Below are positions 35,210 through 43,457 of a stretch of DNA of 64,000 nucleotides, in pieces. Origin of the DNA: JABCPO02 sp052174015 (lineage in GTDB: Bacteria; Bacillota; Clostridia; TANB77; CAG-508); NCBI GenBank assembly GCA_052174015.1, contig JBQMXM010000003.1, positions 15,724 to 79,723 of the forward strand, in the 5' to 3' direction. Each line of letters begins with the position of its first letter. Position 1 is the first letter of the stretch. The translations under genes were made by a program, and so were the position numbers. The notes under the pieces were generated by a model, which ran no database searches, was not told the DNA's origin, and was given only the letters and a program-made list of their open reading frames with translations.

Positions 35210-35238
35210 TTGCATTTTTTAAAAAAATATAGTATAAT
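35210..35238 (+). promoter_or_regulatory. Promoter of typA
   Basis: TTGCAT, a 17-base spacer and TATAAT stand 48 bases before the typA start. Confidence 0.65.
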
Positions 35239-35286
35239 ATTATAGTTATAAAATTATATGAGAAGTAATAAAAGAGTGAGGCAAAA

Positions 35287-37104
35287 ATGATAAATGAAAA
35301 AATAAGAAATGTAGCTATAATAGCACACGTTGACCACGGAAAAACAACATTAGTAAATGAGTTATTAAAACAAAGTGGAGTTTTTAGAACAAACGAAGAA
35401 GTACAAGATAGAGTAATGGATAGTAATGACCAAGAAAGAGAAAGAGGAATTACTATCTTATCTAAAAATACATCTGTAATGTATAATGATATAAAAATAA
35501 ATATAGTAGATACACCAGGACACGCAGACTTTGGAGGAGAAGTAGAACGTGTACTTAAAATGGTAGATGGAGTATTACTATTAGTAGATGCGTATGAAGG
35601 TACAATGCCACAAACAAGAGCAGTACTTAAAAAAGCATTGTCATTAGGATTAAAACCTATAGTAGTAGTAAACAAAATTGATAGACCAGGAGCAAATCCT
35701 GAAAAAGCATTAGATAGTGTTTTAGAATTATTTATAGATTTAGGAGCAGATGAAGACCAATTAGAATTTCCAGTTGTGTATGCATCAGCAAAAAATGGTG
35801 TATCAAAATTTAATGTGGAAGATGAAGCAGTAGACTTTATTCCAATATTTGAATCAATTGTTAAAAATATACCTGCACCAAATTGTGATATAGATGGAAC
35901 AGCACAAATGTTAGTATCAAATATTGATTATGATGATTATGTAGGAAGAATAGCAGTAGGAAGAATAGAAAGAGGAACTTTAAGAAAAGGTATGCCTATT
36001 GCAATTTGCAAGAGAGATGAAAGTGTAAAAAAAGCTAATATTACTAAAATGTATATATATCAAGGGTTACAAAAAGTTGTAGTAGAAGAAGCGAAAGCAG
36101 GAGAAATAGTTACAATATCTGGTATTGCAGATGTAAATATTGGAGAAACAATCTGTGATGAAAATAATATTGAAAAAATAGATTTTGTAGATATAGACGA
36201 ACCAACAGTATCAATGACATTTAGTGTAAACAATGGTCCACTTGCAGGAAAAGAAGGTAAATATATAACTTCAAGACATATTAAAGATAGATTAGAAAAA
36301 GAAGTAGAAAGAAATATATCATTAAGAGTAAGAGATACAGAATTTTCAGATCAATTTGAAGTGTCTGGTAGAGGAGAATTACATTTAACAGTACTTATAG
36401 AGACAATGAGAAGAGAAGGATTTGAACTTTTAGTATCAAGACCAAAAGTAATATTAAGAGAAATAGATGGAGTAATGCAAGAACCAATAGAAAGATTGGT
36501 TGTAGATGCACCAACTGACACAATAGGTTCAGTAATAGAAAAATTAGGAAGACGTAAAGCAGAAATGATTGATATGAAACCAGGAGAAGGAGACTTTACA
36601 AGAGTAGAATTCTTAATTCCAGCAAGAGGACTTATTGGATACAGAGCAGAATTTTTAACAGATACAAGAGGAAATGGAACATTAAATCATGTATTTGAAA
36701 AATATGCACCATTAAAAGGAGAAATTCAATCAAGAACAAGAGGAACAATAGTTGCATTTGAATCAGGTAAAGCAGTAGCATATGGATTATTTAATGCACA
36801 AGATAAAGGAGAATTATTGATCTCTCCAGGTACAGAAGTGTATGAAGGAATGGTAGTTGGAATAAATTCAAGAAATGAAGATTTAGCAATAAATGTATGT
36901 AAAGAAAAACATTTAACAAATACTAGAGCTTCAGGTTCAGATGATGCTTTAAACTTAGTGCCACCATTAAATTTCTCATTAGAAAAAGCAATAGAATTTA
37001 TTGCAGATGATGAATATGTAGAAATTACACCAGAAAATATTAGAATTCGTAAAAGAATTTTAAATAATAAAGAGAGAGAAAGAGCAAATAGAAGTAAAAA
37101 ATAA
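35287..37104 (+). CDS. typA: Ribosome-associated GTPase TypA/BipA
   Basis: The 605-residue protein has an N-terminal GTPase domain (AHVDHGKTTLVNELL, DTPGHADFGGEV, NKIDRPGA), domain II, two EF-G-like domains and the BipA-specific C-terminal region (RGLIGYRAEFLTDTRGNG). It binds ribosomes and helps large-subunit assembly and stress adaptation. The length is typical. The stop codon overlaps the next start (TAATGG). Confidence 0.97.
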   Translation: MINEKIRNVAIIAHVDHGKTTLVNELLKQSGVFRTNEEVQDRVMDSNDQERERGITILSKNTSVMYNDIKINIVDTPGHADFGGEVERVLKMVDGVLLLVDAYEGTMPQTRAVLKKALSLGLKPIVVVNKIDRPGANPEKALDSVLELFIDLGADEDQLEFPVVYASAKNGVSKFNVEDEAVDFIPIFESIVKNIPAPNCDIDGTAQMLVSNIDYDDYVGRIAVGRIERGTLRKGMPIAICKRDESVKKANITKMYIYQGLQKVVVEEAKAGEIVTISGIADVNIGETICDENNIEKIDFVDIDEPTVSMTFSVNNGPLAGKEGKYITSRHIKDRLEKEVERNISLRVRDTEFSDQFEVSGRGELHLTVLIETMRREGFELLVSRPKVILREIDGVMQEPIERLVVDAPTDTIGSVIEKLGRRKAEMIDMKPGEGDFTRVEFLIPARGLIGYRAEFLTDTRGNGTLNHVFEKYAPLKGEIQSRTRGTIVAFESGKAVAYGLFNAQDKGELLISPGTEVYEGMVVGINSRNEDLAINVCKEKHLTNTRASGSDDALNLVPPLNFSLEKAIEFIADDEYVEITPENIRIRKRILNNKERERANRSKK

Positions 37105-37736
37105 TGGATACAATTAAAAAAATAAAGGAATATGCTATAAAAAACAATGTACCTATTTTAAGAGATAAAACATTAAAAATATTACTTAATAAAATTCAAA
37201 AAATAGTAAATGAAAATCCAAATAAGGAAATTCATGTATTAGAAATAGGTACAGCAATTGCATATACTACAATTCAAATAGCAAATGTTTCTCCAAATAT
37301 ATATATTGATACAATAGAAAAAAAAGTATCTGTATATGAAAGAGCTAAACAAAATGTATTAGAATATAGTGAAATAGATGAAAATATATTAGAAAGAATA
37401 ACATTATATAATGGAGATGCAATAGAAATCTTAAAAGATGTAATGTCTTCAAAGCAAAAATATGATTTTGTATTTATAGATGCAAATAAAAGTAAATATT
37501 TAGAATATTTTAATATATGTAAAGAAATACTAAAAACAGATAGAACTACATACATATTTGCAGACAATGTATTATATATGGGGTATGTTTTAGGAGATTA
37601 TACAGAAAAAAAACATAGAACAGCAGTAACAAATTTAAGATTATTTGTATCAGAAATTATGAAAAATACATATAATACTAAACTATATAGTATAGATGAT
37701 GGTTTTAGTATTACAAAGTTTGAAAAAAATAATTAG
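37104..37736 (+). CDS. SAM-dependent O-methyltransferase, TrmR/YrrM type
   Basis: The 210-residue protein has the class I methyltransferase fold with motif I HVLEIGTAIAYTTI, an acidic motif II (IDTIEK) and DFVFIDANKSKYLEYF, which is typical of the O-methyltransferase family of which B. subtilis YrrM (TrmR, modifying tRNA wobble hydroxyuridine) is a member. The second Gly of motif I is replaced (GTAIAYT instead of GTxxGYS). It is translationally coupled to typA. The substrate is inferred from family only. Confidence 0.82.
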   Translation: MDTIKKIKEYAIKNNVPILRDKTLKILLNKIQKIVNENPNKEIHVLEIGTAIAYTTIQIANVSPNIYIDTIEKKVSVYERAKQNVLEYSEIDENILERITLYNGDAIEILKDVMSSKQKYDFVFIDANKSKYLEYFNICKEILKTDRTTYIFADNVLYMGYVLGDYTEKKHRTAVTNLRLFVSEIMKNTYNTKLYSIDDGFSITKFEKNN

Positions 37737-37820
37737 CTATGGTATAATGATATACATAATTAGTTTAAATAGTCTTATATTAAAATTATGTTAAAATAAA
37801 TGAATATATTAAACTAAAAA

Positions 37821-37849
37821 TTGAAAAAATATAATTTAAATGTTATAGT
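37821..37849 (+). promoter_or_regulatory. Promoter of the small surface protein gene
   Basis: TTGAAA, a 17-base spacer ending in TGT, and TATAGT (extended -10). The leader to the start codon is about 70 bases and contains the small hairpin GCGAAAGC; I recognise no riboswitch. Confidence 0.6.
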
Positions 37850-37926
37850 ATAGATATACTGAAAAGTAATAATACCGAAGCGAAAGCTAATTAAAATTAC
37901 ATGTAAATTTAAAGAAAGGAACTATT

Positions 37927-38325
37927 ATGAACAAAGTATTAAACAGAGTTATGTTATTAGTATTAGCATTAACATTAGTGGTAGGAATCAATGCATTTGC
38001 AACATTCCCATCATCATCAGATTCAAGTACTAATAATACATCAACAACAAATCAATCATCTCAAAATAATTCTGGAACATCATTATTAAGTCCAGGTGGT
38101 GGAACAACAACAACTTCATCATCAACAACTGGTGGAAGTAGTGATACAACTACATCTACTACAACAAACACACAAATTCAAACAGATGGACAAAAATCAA
38201 CAGAATCAAAAAAAGATGAAAAAACAACAACATTACCAGAAGCAGGAGCAAGCAAACTTGTTTTTGTAGGAATGGGTTCATTAGCAGTAATTACAGCATT
38301 AATGTATAAAAAAGCTAGAAAATAA
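37927..38325 (+). CDS. Ser/Thr-rich surface protein with LPEAG sorting-like signal
   Basis: The 132-residue protein has a signal peptide (about 1-25, ending INAFA), a low-complexity Ser/Thr/Asn/Gly stalk (about 28-100), then LPEAG at 103-107, a hydrophobic segment (about 110-127) and a basic tail KKARK. This is the order of a sortase substrate, but the motif has Ala where LPXTG has Thr. No sortase is in the window. It has its own promoter and terminator and a strong AAAGGA site, so it may be highly expressed. The stalk may be glycosylated; that is inference. Confidence 0.8.
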   Translation: MNKVLNRVMLLVLALTLVVGINAFATFPSSSDSSTNNTSTTNQSSQNNSGTSLLSPGGGTTTTSSSTTGGSSDTTTSTTTNTQIQTDGQKSTESKKDEKTTTLPEAGASKLVFVGMGSLAVITALMYKKARK

Positions 38326-38347
38326 TATTAAAATGAATCAAAGTAAG

Positions 38348-38376
38348 AGCAGTTAATATATATTAACTGCTTTTTT
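38348..38376 (+). terminator. Terminator after the surface protein gene
   Basis: The perfect stem AGCAGTTAAT/ATTAACTGCT with a four-base loop is followed by six T. Confidence 0.88.
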
Positions 38377-38469
38377 AATATATATTGTAATATTATAGTT
38401 AGAAATATAGCTAAAAATAATTTGGTGTGATATAATTCAAGTAATATATATAATAATTATGAGGTGAAA

Positions 38470-38811
38470 ATGTTAAAATCAATAATTGATAACAAAAAAG
38501 GAATACTGCTTATGATTATTTCAGCAATTTTCGCATGTATAGGCCAATTATTTTGGAAACTTTTTAATATCAATGATAATATACTATATTTAATATTTGG
38601 ATTCTTCCTCTACGGAGTAGGAGCATTAGTTATGATTAAAGCATACAAGTTTGGAAAATTATCTGTATTACAACCGATAATTAGTTTAAATTATGTATTT
38701 GCACTAATTTTAGGAGTAACTGTACTTAAAGAAAATATCAGTATATTTAAAATATTAGGTATATTTATTATAATTTTTGGAGTAGCATGTATTGCTGGAG
38801 GAGATAAATGA
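38470..38811 (+). CDS. SMR/EamA-like small membrane transporter, subunit 1
   Basis: This 113-residue protein has four membrane spans, with AIFACIGQLFWKLF near the N-terminus and GVTVLKENISIFKILGIFIII at the end. That matches half-size members of the drug/metabolite transporter superfamily (SMR, ArnE/ArnF-like). I use ATG at 38470 because GAGGTG is its ribosome binding site; the GTG at 38464 lies inside that site. It overlaps the next gene by four bases (ATGA), which suggests a two-subunit transporter or lipid-carrier flippase. Confidence 0.8.
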   Translation: MLKSIIDNKKGILLMIISAIFACIGQLFWKLFNINDNILYLIFGFFLYGVGALVMIKAYKFGKLSVLQPIISLNYVFALILGVTVLKENISIFKILGIFIIIFGVACIAGGDK

Positions 38812-39260
38812 TAACAATAACATATATATGTCTACTTATAATGACATTAACAGGAGCATTTGCATCATTATTCTTAAAGCAAATATCAGAATATCCAAAA
38901 AAAGATAGTAAGATAATATTAAAATTAGAAGAAAGAAAAAATAATAGTATTAATAATAATAGAAAGACTATAATAACAATAATATTAAATATATTAAAAA
39001 ATGATATTATATATCCATTAATATTACTTTTAGAAAATATATACTTATATTATGGTGGAATATTATATATATTAGCTGCAATTTTAAATATATTTGTTTT
39101 AAAATATTTAGAATATTCAATAGTATTACCATTAACAGCAATAACATATATATGGACAATGCTTATATCAAAAATATATTTAAAAGAAAAAATAACAAAA
39201 TTAAAAATATTAGGAATTATATTAATAGTTATAGGTTCATATTTAATAACAATAAGTTGA
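38808..39260 (+). CDS. SMR/EamA-like small membrane transporter, subunit 2
   Basis: The 150-residue protein has the same four-span plan as its neighbour, ending in KIYLKEKITKLKILGIILIVIG, a typical EamA/SMR closing helix. It differs by a basic, Asn-rich cytoplasmic insertion of about 40 residues (about 33-70) after the first span. The start overlaps the upstream stop, so the two are probably made as a heterodimer. It ends with TGA, which shows that TGA is a stop here. Confidence 0.78.
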   Translation: MITITYICLLIMTLTGAFASLFLKQISEYPKKDSKIILKLEERKNNSINNNRKTIITIILNILKNDIIYPLILLLENIYLYYGGILYILAAILNIFVLKYLEYSIVLPLTAITYIWTMLISKIYLKEKITKLKILGIILIVIGSYLITIS

Positions 39261-39324
39261 AAATGTATATGATTTATATGATTAAAGTATATTAATATAA
39301 TGTTTTAATAGGAAAGAGGTAATT

Positions 39325-40005
39325 ATGCAATACAAAATAATAGGAACAACAGTACCAGTAGTAGAAGTTACTATGAAACAAGGTGAATCAATGTACACAC
39401 AAAAAGGTGGAATGACATATCAAACAGAAGGTATAGAAATGAAAACAAATGCCCGTGGTGGAGTAATGAAAAGTTTAGGAAGAATGTTTACAGGTGAATC
39501 AATTTTTATGACAAACTATAATGCGTTACAAGATGATGTAAAAATAGGGTTTGCAACAACAGTACCAGGTAACATAGTAGCATTAGATTTATCAAAAATT
39601 CCAGATGGAATGATGGTACAAAAAGGAGCATTTTTATGTGCAGAACAAAGTGTAGATTTAAAAGTTGCATTTACTAAAAAACTTAGTGCAGGATTTTTTG
39701 GTGGAGAAGGATTTATATTACAAAAAGCTACAGGAAATGGAAACGTATTTTTAGAAGTTGATGGAGATGCAATTGAAAAAGAATTAGCAGATGGAGAAGT
39801 TTTAAAAGTAGATACAGGAAATGTAGTAGCATTTGAACCAACAGTTAATTATTCAGTAGAAATGGTAAAAGGACTTGGAAATATATTATTAGGTGGAGAA
39901 GGATTATTCTTAACAAAATTAGTAGGTCCAGGAAAAGTTATATTACAATCACAAAATTTCAATGACTTTGCAAGCAGAGTAGTAACAATGATGCCTAAAA
40001 AATAA
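39325..40005 (+). CDS. AIM24-family (TIGR00266) protein
   Basis: This 226-residue beta-rich protein matches the bacterial AIM24/TIGR00266 family: VEVTMKQGESMYTQKGGM at the N-terminus, ARGGVMKSLGRMFTGES, and a late ETDG/GNILLGGEGLFLTKLVGPGKV region. The family has a double-psi or tryptophan-like beta fold and no firmly known function. There is no signal peptide. The start follows AGGAAAGAGG. Confidence 0.9.
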   Translation: MQYKIIGTTVPVVEVTMKQGESMYTQKGGMTYQTEGIEMKTNARGGVMKSLGRMFTGESIFMTNYNALQDDVKIGFATTVPGNIVALDLSKIPDGMMVQKGAFLCAEQSVDLKVAFTKKLSAGFFGGEGFILQKATGNGNVFLEVDGDAIEKELADGEVLKVDTGNVVAFEPTVNYSVEMVKGLGNILLGGEGLFLTKLVGPGKVILQSQNFNDFASRVVTMMPKK

Positions 40006-40041
40006 TATTTAAAAAAACACAAAAAAATATTAAATTAGTTA

Positions 40042-40070
40042 TTGACAAACAATAATTAAATATGTATAAT
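40042..40070 (+). promoter_or_regulatory. Promoter of tRNA-Leu
   Basis: TTGACA, a 17-base spacer and TATAAT match the consensus exactly, 30 bases before the mature tRNA. Confidence 0.85.
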
Positions 40071-40100
40071 AATACTTGTTAGATGGTTTCGCCTATATTT

Positions 40101-40186
40101 GCAACTGTGGCGGAACTGGTAGACGCACAGGACTTAAAATCCTGCGAGGCTTATCCCTCGTGCCGGTTCGATTCCGGCCAGTTGCA
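40101..40186 (+). tRNA. tRNA-Leu (anticodon TAA)
   Basis: A class II tRNA: acceptor GCAACTG/CAGTTGC, anticodon loop CTTAAAA (TAA, for the dominant TTA codon), long variable arm GCGAGGC...CCTCGT and T-stem GCCGG/CCGGC. CCA is encoded at 40187-40189. The leader AGATGGTTTC (40081) can pair with the trailer GAAATCATCT (40192), closing a stem around the tRNA. Confidence 0.95.
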
Positions 40187-40219
40187 CCAGTGAAATCATC
40201 TTAGTATTATATACTTACA

Positions 40220-40243
40220 AAGAACTAGAGATAGTTCTTTTTT
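40220..40243 (+). terminator. Terminator after tRNA-Leu
   Basis: The stem AAGAACTA/TAGTTCTT is followed by a run of T. Confidence 0.82.
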
Positions 40244-40245
40244 AG

Positions 40246-40274
40246 TTGACTTTTTTGGATTGATGTGTTAGAAT
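40246..40274 (+). promoter_or_regulatory. Promoter of the rpmG-secE-nusG-rplKA operon
   Basis: TTGACT, a 17-base spacer ending in TGT (extended -10) and TAGAAT. The leader of about 90 bases before rpmG shows only a weak AGCAT/ATGCT hairpin. Confidence 0.75.
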
Positions 40275-40371
40275 TATATTGCATTAATATGCTCACATCG
40301 TTTCAAAAATCAAGAAAAAGATCAAAACCCTAAGCATAGGTTAAATGCTCATTCTAAAAATGGAGGAAAAT

Positions 40372-40536
40372 ATGGCAGCAAAAGGACCAAGAGAAAATAT
40401 AACATTAGAATGTACTGAATGTAAACGTAGAAATTACATGACAAGCAAAAATAAAAGACATAATACAGATAGATTAGAAATAAATAAATTCTGTAAATAT
40501 TGTAACAAAAGAACAGTACATAAAGAAACTAAATAG
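40372..40536 (+). CDS. rpmG: 50S ribosomal protein L33
   Basis: This 54-residue protein has the two Cys pairs of the zinc-binding L33 form (CTEC and CKYC) and the family's RNYMTSKNKR segment. The start at 40372 is chosen because GGAGG lies six bases upstream. It is followed by secE and nusG, the usual Firmicute order. Confidence 0.96.
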   Translation: MAAKGPRENITLECTECKRRNYMTSKNKRHNTDRLEINKFCKYCNKRTVHKETK

Positions 40537-40557
40537 CTACCTTTAAGGGAGGAAAAT

Positions 40558-40857
40558 ATGGCTAAGAAAAAAAATAGTAAAGAAGATAAAATGAAAAAAA
40601 ATACACAAACAGCAGGAATTAGAAATGAACTAAAAAAAGTTAGTTGGCCAAATGCAGAAGAATTATCAAAAGCAACAGCAGCAGTAATGTTTTTAGTTGT
40701 TCTAGTAGCTATAATTATATTTGTTTCAGATACAATATTCTCATTTGGAAACAAAAAGTTTACAAAATATGTATCAGAAAAAAATAAGAAAGCAGAAACT
40801 GCACAAACACAAAAAAATAAAAATGAACAAAATAAACAACAAAATAATAAAAAATAA
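40558..40857 (+). CDS. secE: Preprotein translocase subunit SecE
   Basis: The 99-residue protein has one membrane span (about 40-62) preceded by the conserved NELKKVSWPNAEEL segment that clamps SecY. The N-terminal 18 residues and the C-terminal 30 are unusually rich in Lys, Asn and Gln, making the protein longer than the common 60-75 residues. It starts with a strong GGGAGG site and sits between rpmG and nusG as expected. Confidence 0.95.
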   Translation: MAKKKNSKEDKMKKNTQTAGIRNELKKVSWPNAEELSKATAAVMFLVVLVAIIIFVSDTIFSFGNKKFTKYVSEKNKKAETAQTQKNKNEQNKQQNNKK

Positions 40858-40881
40858 TCCAAATAGATAAAGGAGATGAAT

Positions 40882-41445
40882 ATGTCTCAAAAAGATTATA
40901 GTACAAAACCACATTGGTATGTTGTTCATACATACTCAGGTTATGAAAATAAGGTTAAAAATGACCTTGAAAAAATGATTGAAAATAGAGAACTAGAAGA
41001 CTATATATTTAAAATTGTTGTTCCTATGGAAGAACAAATAGAGATTAAAAATGGACAAACAAAAAAGAATTTAAAAAAAGTTTTTCCAGGATATGTATTA
41101 ATAAAAATGATTGTAACAGAACAAACTTGGTATATTGTTAGAAATACTACAGGAGTTACAGGATTTGTAGGAGCAGGAACAAAACCAATACCACTTACAA
41201 TAGAAGAAGTTAGAAAAATGGGATTTGATGATACACAAGTAAATGTGGATTATGAAGTTGGAGATTCTGTAGAAATTATTAATCATGCAATGCAAGGATA
41301 TATAGGACAAGTAGAAGAAATTAATAAAGACCAAAAGAAAGTTAAAGTATTAGTTTCAATGTTTTCAAGAGATACAGTAGTAGAATTAGAATTTGCAAAT
41401 GTGCAAAAGTTAGAAAAAAAAATAGGAGGAAGACATGGCAGATAA
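40882..41445 (+). CDS. nusG: Transcription termination/antitermination protein NusG
   Basis: This 187-residue protein has the NGN domain (HWYVVHTYSGYENKV to VRNTTGVTGFVG) and a C-terminal KOW domain (VEIINHAMQGYIGQVEEI). It binds RNA polymerase and links it to elongation control. I use ATG at 40882, six bases after AAGGAG; ATG at 40876 abuts that site. The last 11 bases overlap rplK, whose ribosome binding site lies inside nusG. Confidence 0.96.
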   Translation: MSQKDYSTKPHWYVVHTYSGYENKVKNDLEKMIENRELEDYIFKIVVPMEEQIEIKNGQTKKNLKKVFPGYVLIKMIVTEQTWYIVRNTTGVTGFVGAGTKPIPLTIEEVRKMGFDDTQVNVDYEVGDSVEIINHAMQGYIGQVEEINKDQKKVKVLVSMFSRDTVVELEFANVQKLEKKIGGRHGR

Positions 41446-41863
41446 ACCAGTTGTAGCACAAGTTAAAATACAAATAGATGCTGGAAAAGCAACACCAGCT
41501 CCACCAGTAGGACCAGCATTAGGTTCAACAGGTATTAATATTATGCAGTTCACTAAAGAATTTAATGAAAGAACTGCAAATCAAATGGGAATGAAAATAC
41601 CAGTAGTTGTATCTATATACAAAGACAAAACATTTTCATTTATAACTAAAGTACCACCAGTTGCTAACTTAATTAAAAAAGAAATTAATTTATCAAAAGG
41701 TTCAGCAAAACCAAATACAGAAAAAGTAGCTAAAATGACAAAAGCACAAGTACAAAAAATAGCAGAAACTAAAATGCCTGACTTAAATGCAGGAAGTTTA
41801 GAAGCAGCTATGAGTATAGTAAGTGGTACAGCAAGATCAATGGGTATCATTGTAGAAGATTAA
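41435..41863 (+). CDS. rplK: 50S ribosomal protein L11
   Basis: The 142-residue protein shows the L11 signature: VKIQIDAGKATPAPPVGPAL near the start and GTARSMGI near the end. L11 forms the GTPase-associated centre with 23S rRNA. It overlaps nusG by 11 bases with AGGAGG upstream, so the two are coupled. Confidence 0.97.
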   Translation: MADKPVVAQVKIQIDAGKATPAPPVGPALGSTGINIMQFTKEFNERTANQMGMKIPVVVSIYKDKTFSFITKVPPVANLIKKEINLSKGSAKPNTEKVAKMTKAQVQKIAETKMPDLNAGSLEAAMSIVSGTARSMGIIVED

Positions 41864-41939
41864 TTAAAATAATAAATAATATTAGATAAATAATATATAA
41901 TATATAATAAAAAACAATAAAAAATCAAATAAATTGAAA

Positions 41940-41972
41940 AGTGGGAGAAGAAATTCGTTTACCACAAGGAGG
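41940..41972 (+). promoter_or_regulatory. Candidate L1-binding leader before rplA
   Basis: GTGGGAG and TACCAC can pair around a short AT-rich loop directly before the AAGGAGG site of rplA. Similar GTGG/CCAC elements before rplA in Firmicutes mimic the L1 site on 23S rRNA and allow feedback by L1. The assignment rests on resemblance. Confidence 0.45.
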
Positions 41973-41977
41973 AAAAA

Positions 41978-42658
41978 ATGAAAAGAAGTAAAGCGTATAA
42001 ACAAGCGTTAGAAATGATAGAAAAAAATAAATATTATGAAATAGATGAAGCATTAGAATTAATAACAAAATTACCTAAGAAAAAATTTGATGAGACTGTA
42101 GAATTACACGTAAAATTAGGTGTTGATTCAAGAAATGCAGACCAACAAGTTAGAGGTACAGTAGTACTTCCAAATGGAACAGGTAAAGAAGTTAGAGTAT
42201 TAGTAATTGCAAAAGGAGAAAAAGCAAAAGAAGCAGAAGAAGCAGGAGCTGATTTTGTAGGAGCTGAAGAAATCGTAACTAAGATTCAAAATGAAAATTG
42301 GTTTGAATATGATGTAATTGTAACAACTCCAGATATGATGGGATTAGTAGGAAGAATAGGTAAATTATTAGGACCAAAAGGATTAATGCCAAACCCTAAA
42401 TCAGGAACAATCACAATGGATGTTAAAAAAGCAATTAGTGATATTAAGGCTGGTAAAGTAGAATATAGATTAGATAAAACAAATATAGCACATTTAGTTA
42501 TAGGTAAAGTATCTTTCGGTAAAGAAAAATTAAAAGAAAATTATGAAACAATAATGGCAGCATTATTAAAAGCAAAACCAGCAGCAGCAAAAGGACAATA
42601 TTTTAGAGGTATATCTGTAGCTACAAGTATGAGTCCTGGAATAAGAGTTGCAAATTAA
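41978..42658 (+). CDS. rplA: 50S ribosomal protein L1
   Basis: The 226-residue protein has the L1 core: KFDETVELHVKLGVD, GPKGLMPNPKSGT and MSPGIRV at the end. L1 shapes the exit-side stalk of the ribosome and can repress its own operon. It has a strong AAGGAGG site. The end is followed by an L10 leader. Confidence 0.97.
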   Translation: MKRSKAYKQALEMIEKNKYYEIDEALELITKLPKKKFDETVELHVKLGVDSRNADQQVRGTVVLPNGTGKEVRVLVIAKGEKAKEAEEAGADFVGAEEIVTKIQNENWFEYDVIVTTPDMMGLVGRIGKLLGPKGLMPNPKSGTITMDVKKAISDIKAGKVEYRLDKTNIAHLVIGKVSFGKEKLKENYETIMAALLKAKPAAAKGQYFRGISVATSMSPGIRVAN

Positions 42659-42686
42659 TTAAAAATAGTATATAATATTAATAATT

Positions 42687-42806
42687 TCCAAAGACAATAG
42701 GCATTTAAGTCCTATCTAGGTAAGAATTAAGTATAATAGATTTAAAATTAATTATAGATTAGTGTAAATTTAGTATAAAGTCTTACCTTGCAGGTAAGGC
42801 TTTTAT
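42687..42806 (+). promoter_or_regulatory. L10 leader with attenuator (rplJL)
   Basis: The stretch CCAAAGACAATAGGC and following TTAAGTCC resemble the kink-turn L10-binding site of ribosomal protein L10 leaders. TCTTACCT (42781-42788) can pair with AGGTAAG just downstream (42792-42798), giving a terminator with a short T-run, or with AGGTAAGA upstream (42718-42725), an exact 8-base antiterminator. The two pairings exclude each other. L10 bound to the leader would shift the balance and lower rplJL expression. Confidence 0.85.
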
Positions 42807-42844
42807 GCATGTTGTATTAGAAAAAATAATAATGGAGGTAAAAA

Positions 42845-43429
42845 GTGGCTAATTTAAAAATAATAGAAGCAAAAAAAGCAGAAGTAACAACATTAGCAGA
42901 AAAACTAAAAAAAGCCAACATAGTATTATTAACAGATTATAGAGGAATTAATGTAGAAGATGTAACTAAATTAAGAAAAGATTTAAAAGCAATCGGAGCA
43001 GAATACTCAGTAATTAAAAATAATATAGTTAGAAGAGCATTTAAAGAATGTAATATAGATGGTTTTGACGAAGTATTAGTTGGACCTACTGCAGTAATAA
43101 CTTGTGATGAAGATTATTTACAAACAGCAAAAGTAATGTATAAATTCATGAAAGATAATGAATATTATCAATTAAAAGCAGGAATGATTGAAGGTGAAGT
43201 AAAAACAAAAGAAGAAATCTTTGTACTTGCTCAATTACCATCAAGAGAAGAATTACTTGCAAAACTTGCTGGTGTATTACTTGCAAATATACAAAAACTT
43301 GCAGTTGCATTAGATCAAGTAAAAGAAAAGAAATCAGAAAATGCAGTTGAAACAGAAGCACAAGACGCAAAAGAAGAAAAACAAGAAGAAACTAAAGAAG
43401 TAGTTGAAGAAACAAAAACTGAAGAATAA
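42845..43429 (+). CDS. rplJ: 50S ribosomal protein L10 (GTG start)
   Basis: The 194-residue protein has the L10 core (KKANIVLLTDYRGINVEDVTKLR and FKECNIDGFDEVLVGPTAV). It ends with an acidic tail of about 30 residues rich in Glu and Lys, longer than most L10 proteins. It anchors the L7/L12 stalk. The start is GTG after GGAGG. Expression is probably controlled by the leader just upstream. Confidence 0.96.
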   Translation: MANLKIIEAKKAEVTTLAEKLKKANIVLLTDYRGINVEDVTKLRKDLKAIGAEYSVIKNNIVRRAFKECNIDGFDEVLVGPTAVITCDEDYLQTAKVMYKFMKDNEYYQLKAGMIEGEVKTKEEIFVLAQLPSREELLAKLAGVLLANIQKLAVALDQVKEKKSENAVETEAQDAKEEKQEETKEVVEETKTEE

Positions 43430-43457
43430 AATAATATATAATATAAAGGAGAATAAC

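Noticed and set aside
37850..37926. Riboswitch before the LPEAG surface protein gene
   Set aside because: Only a tiny GCGAAAGC hairpin is seen; no match to preQ1, c-di-GMP or other classes I know.
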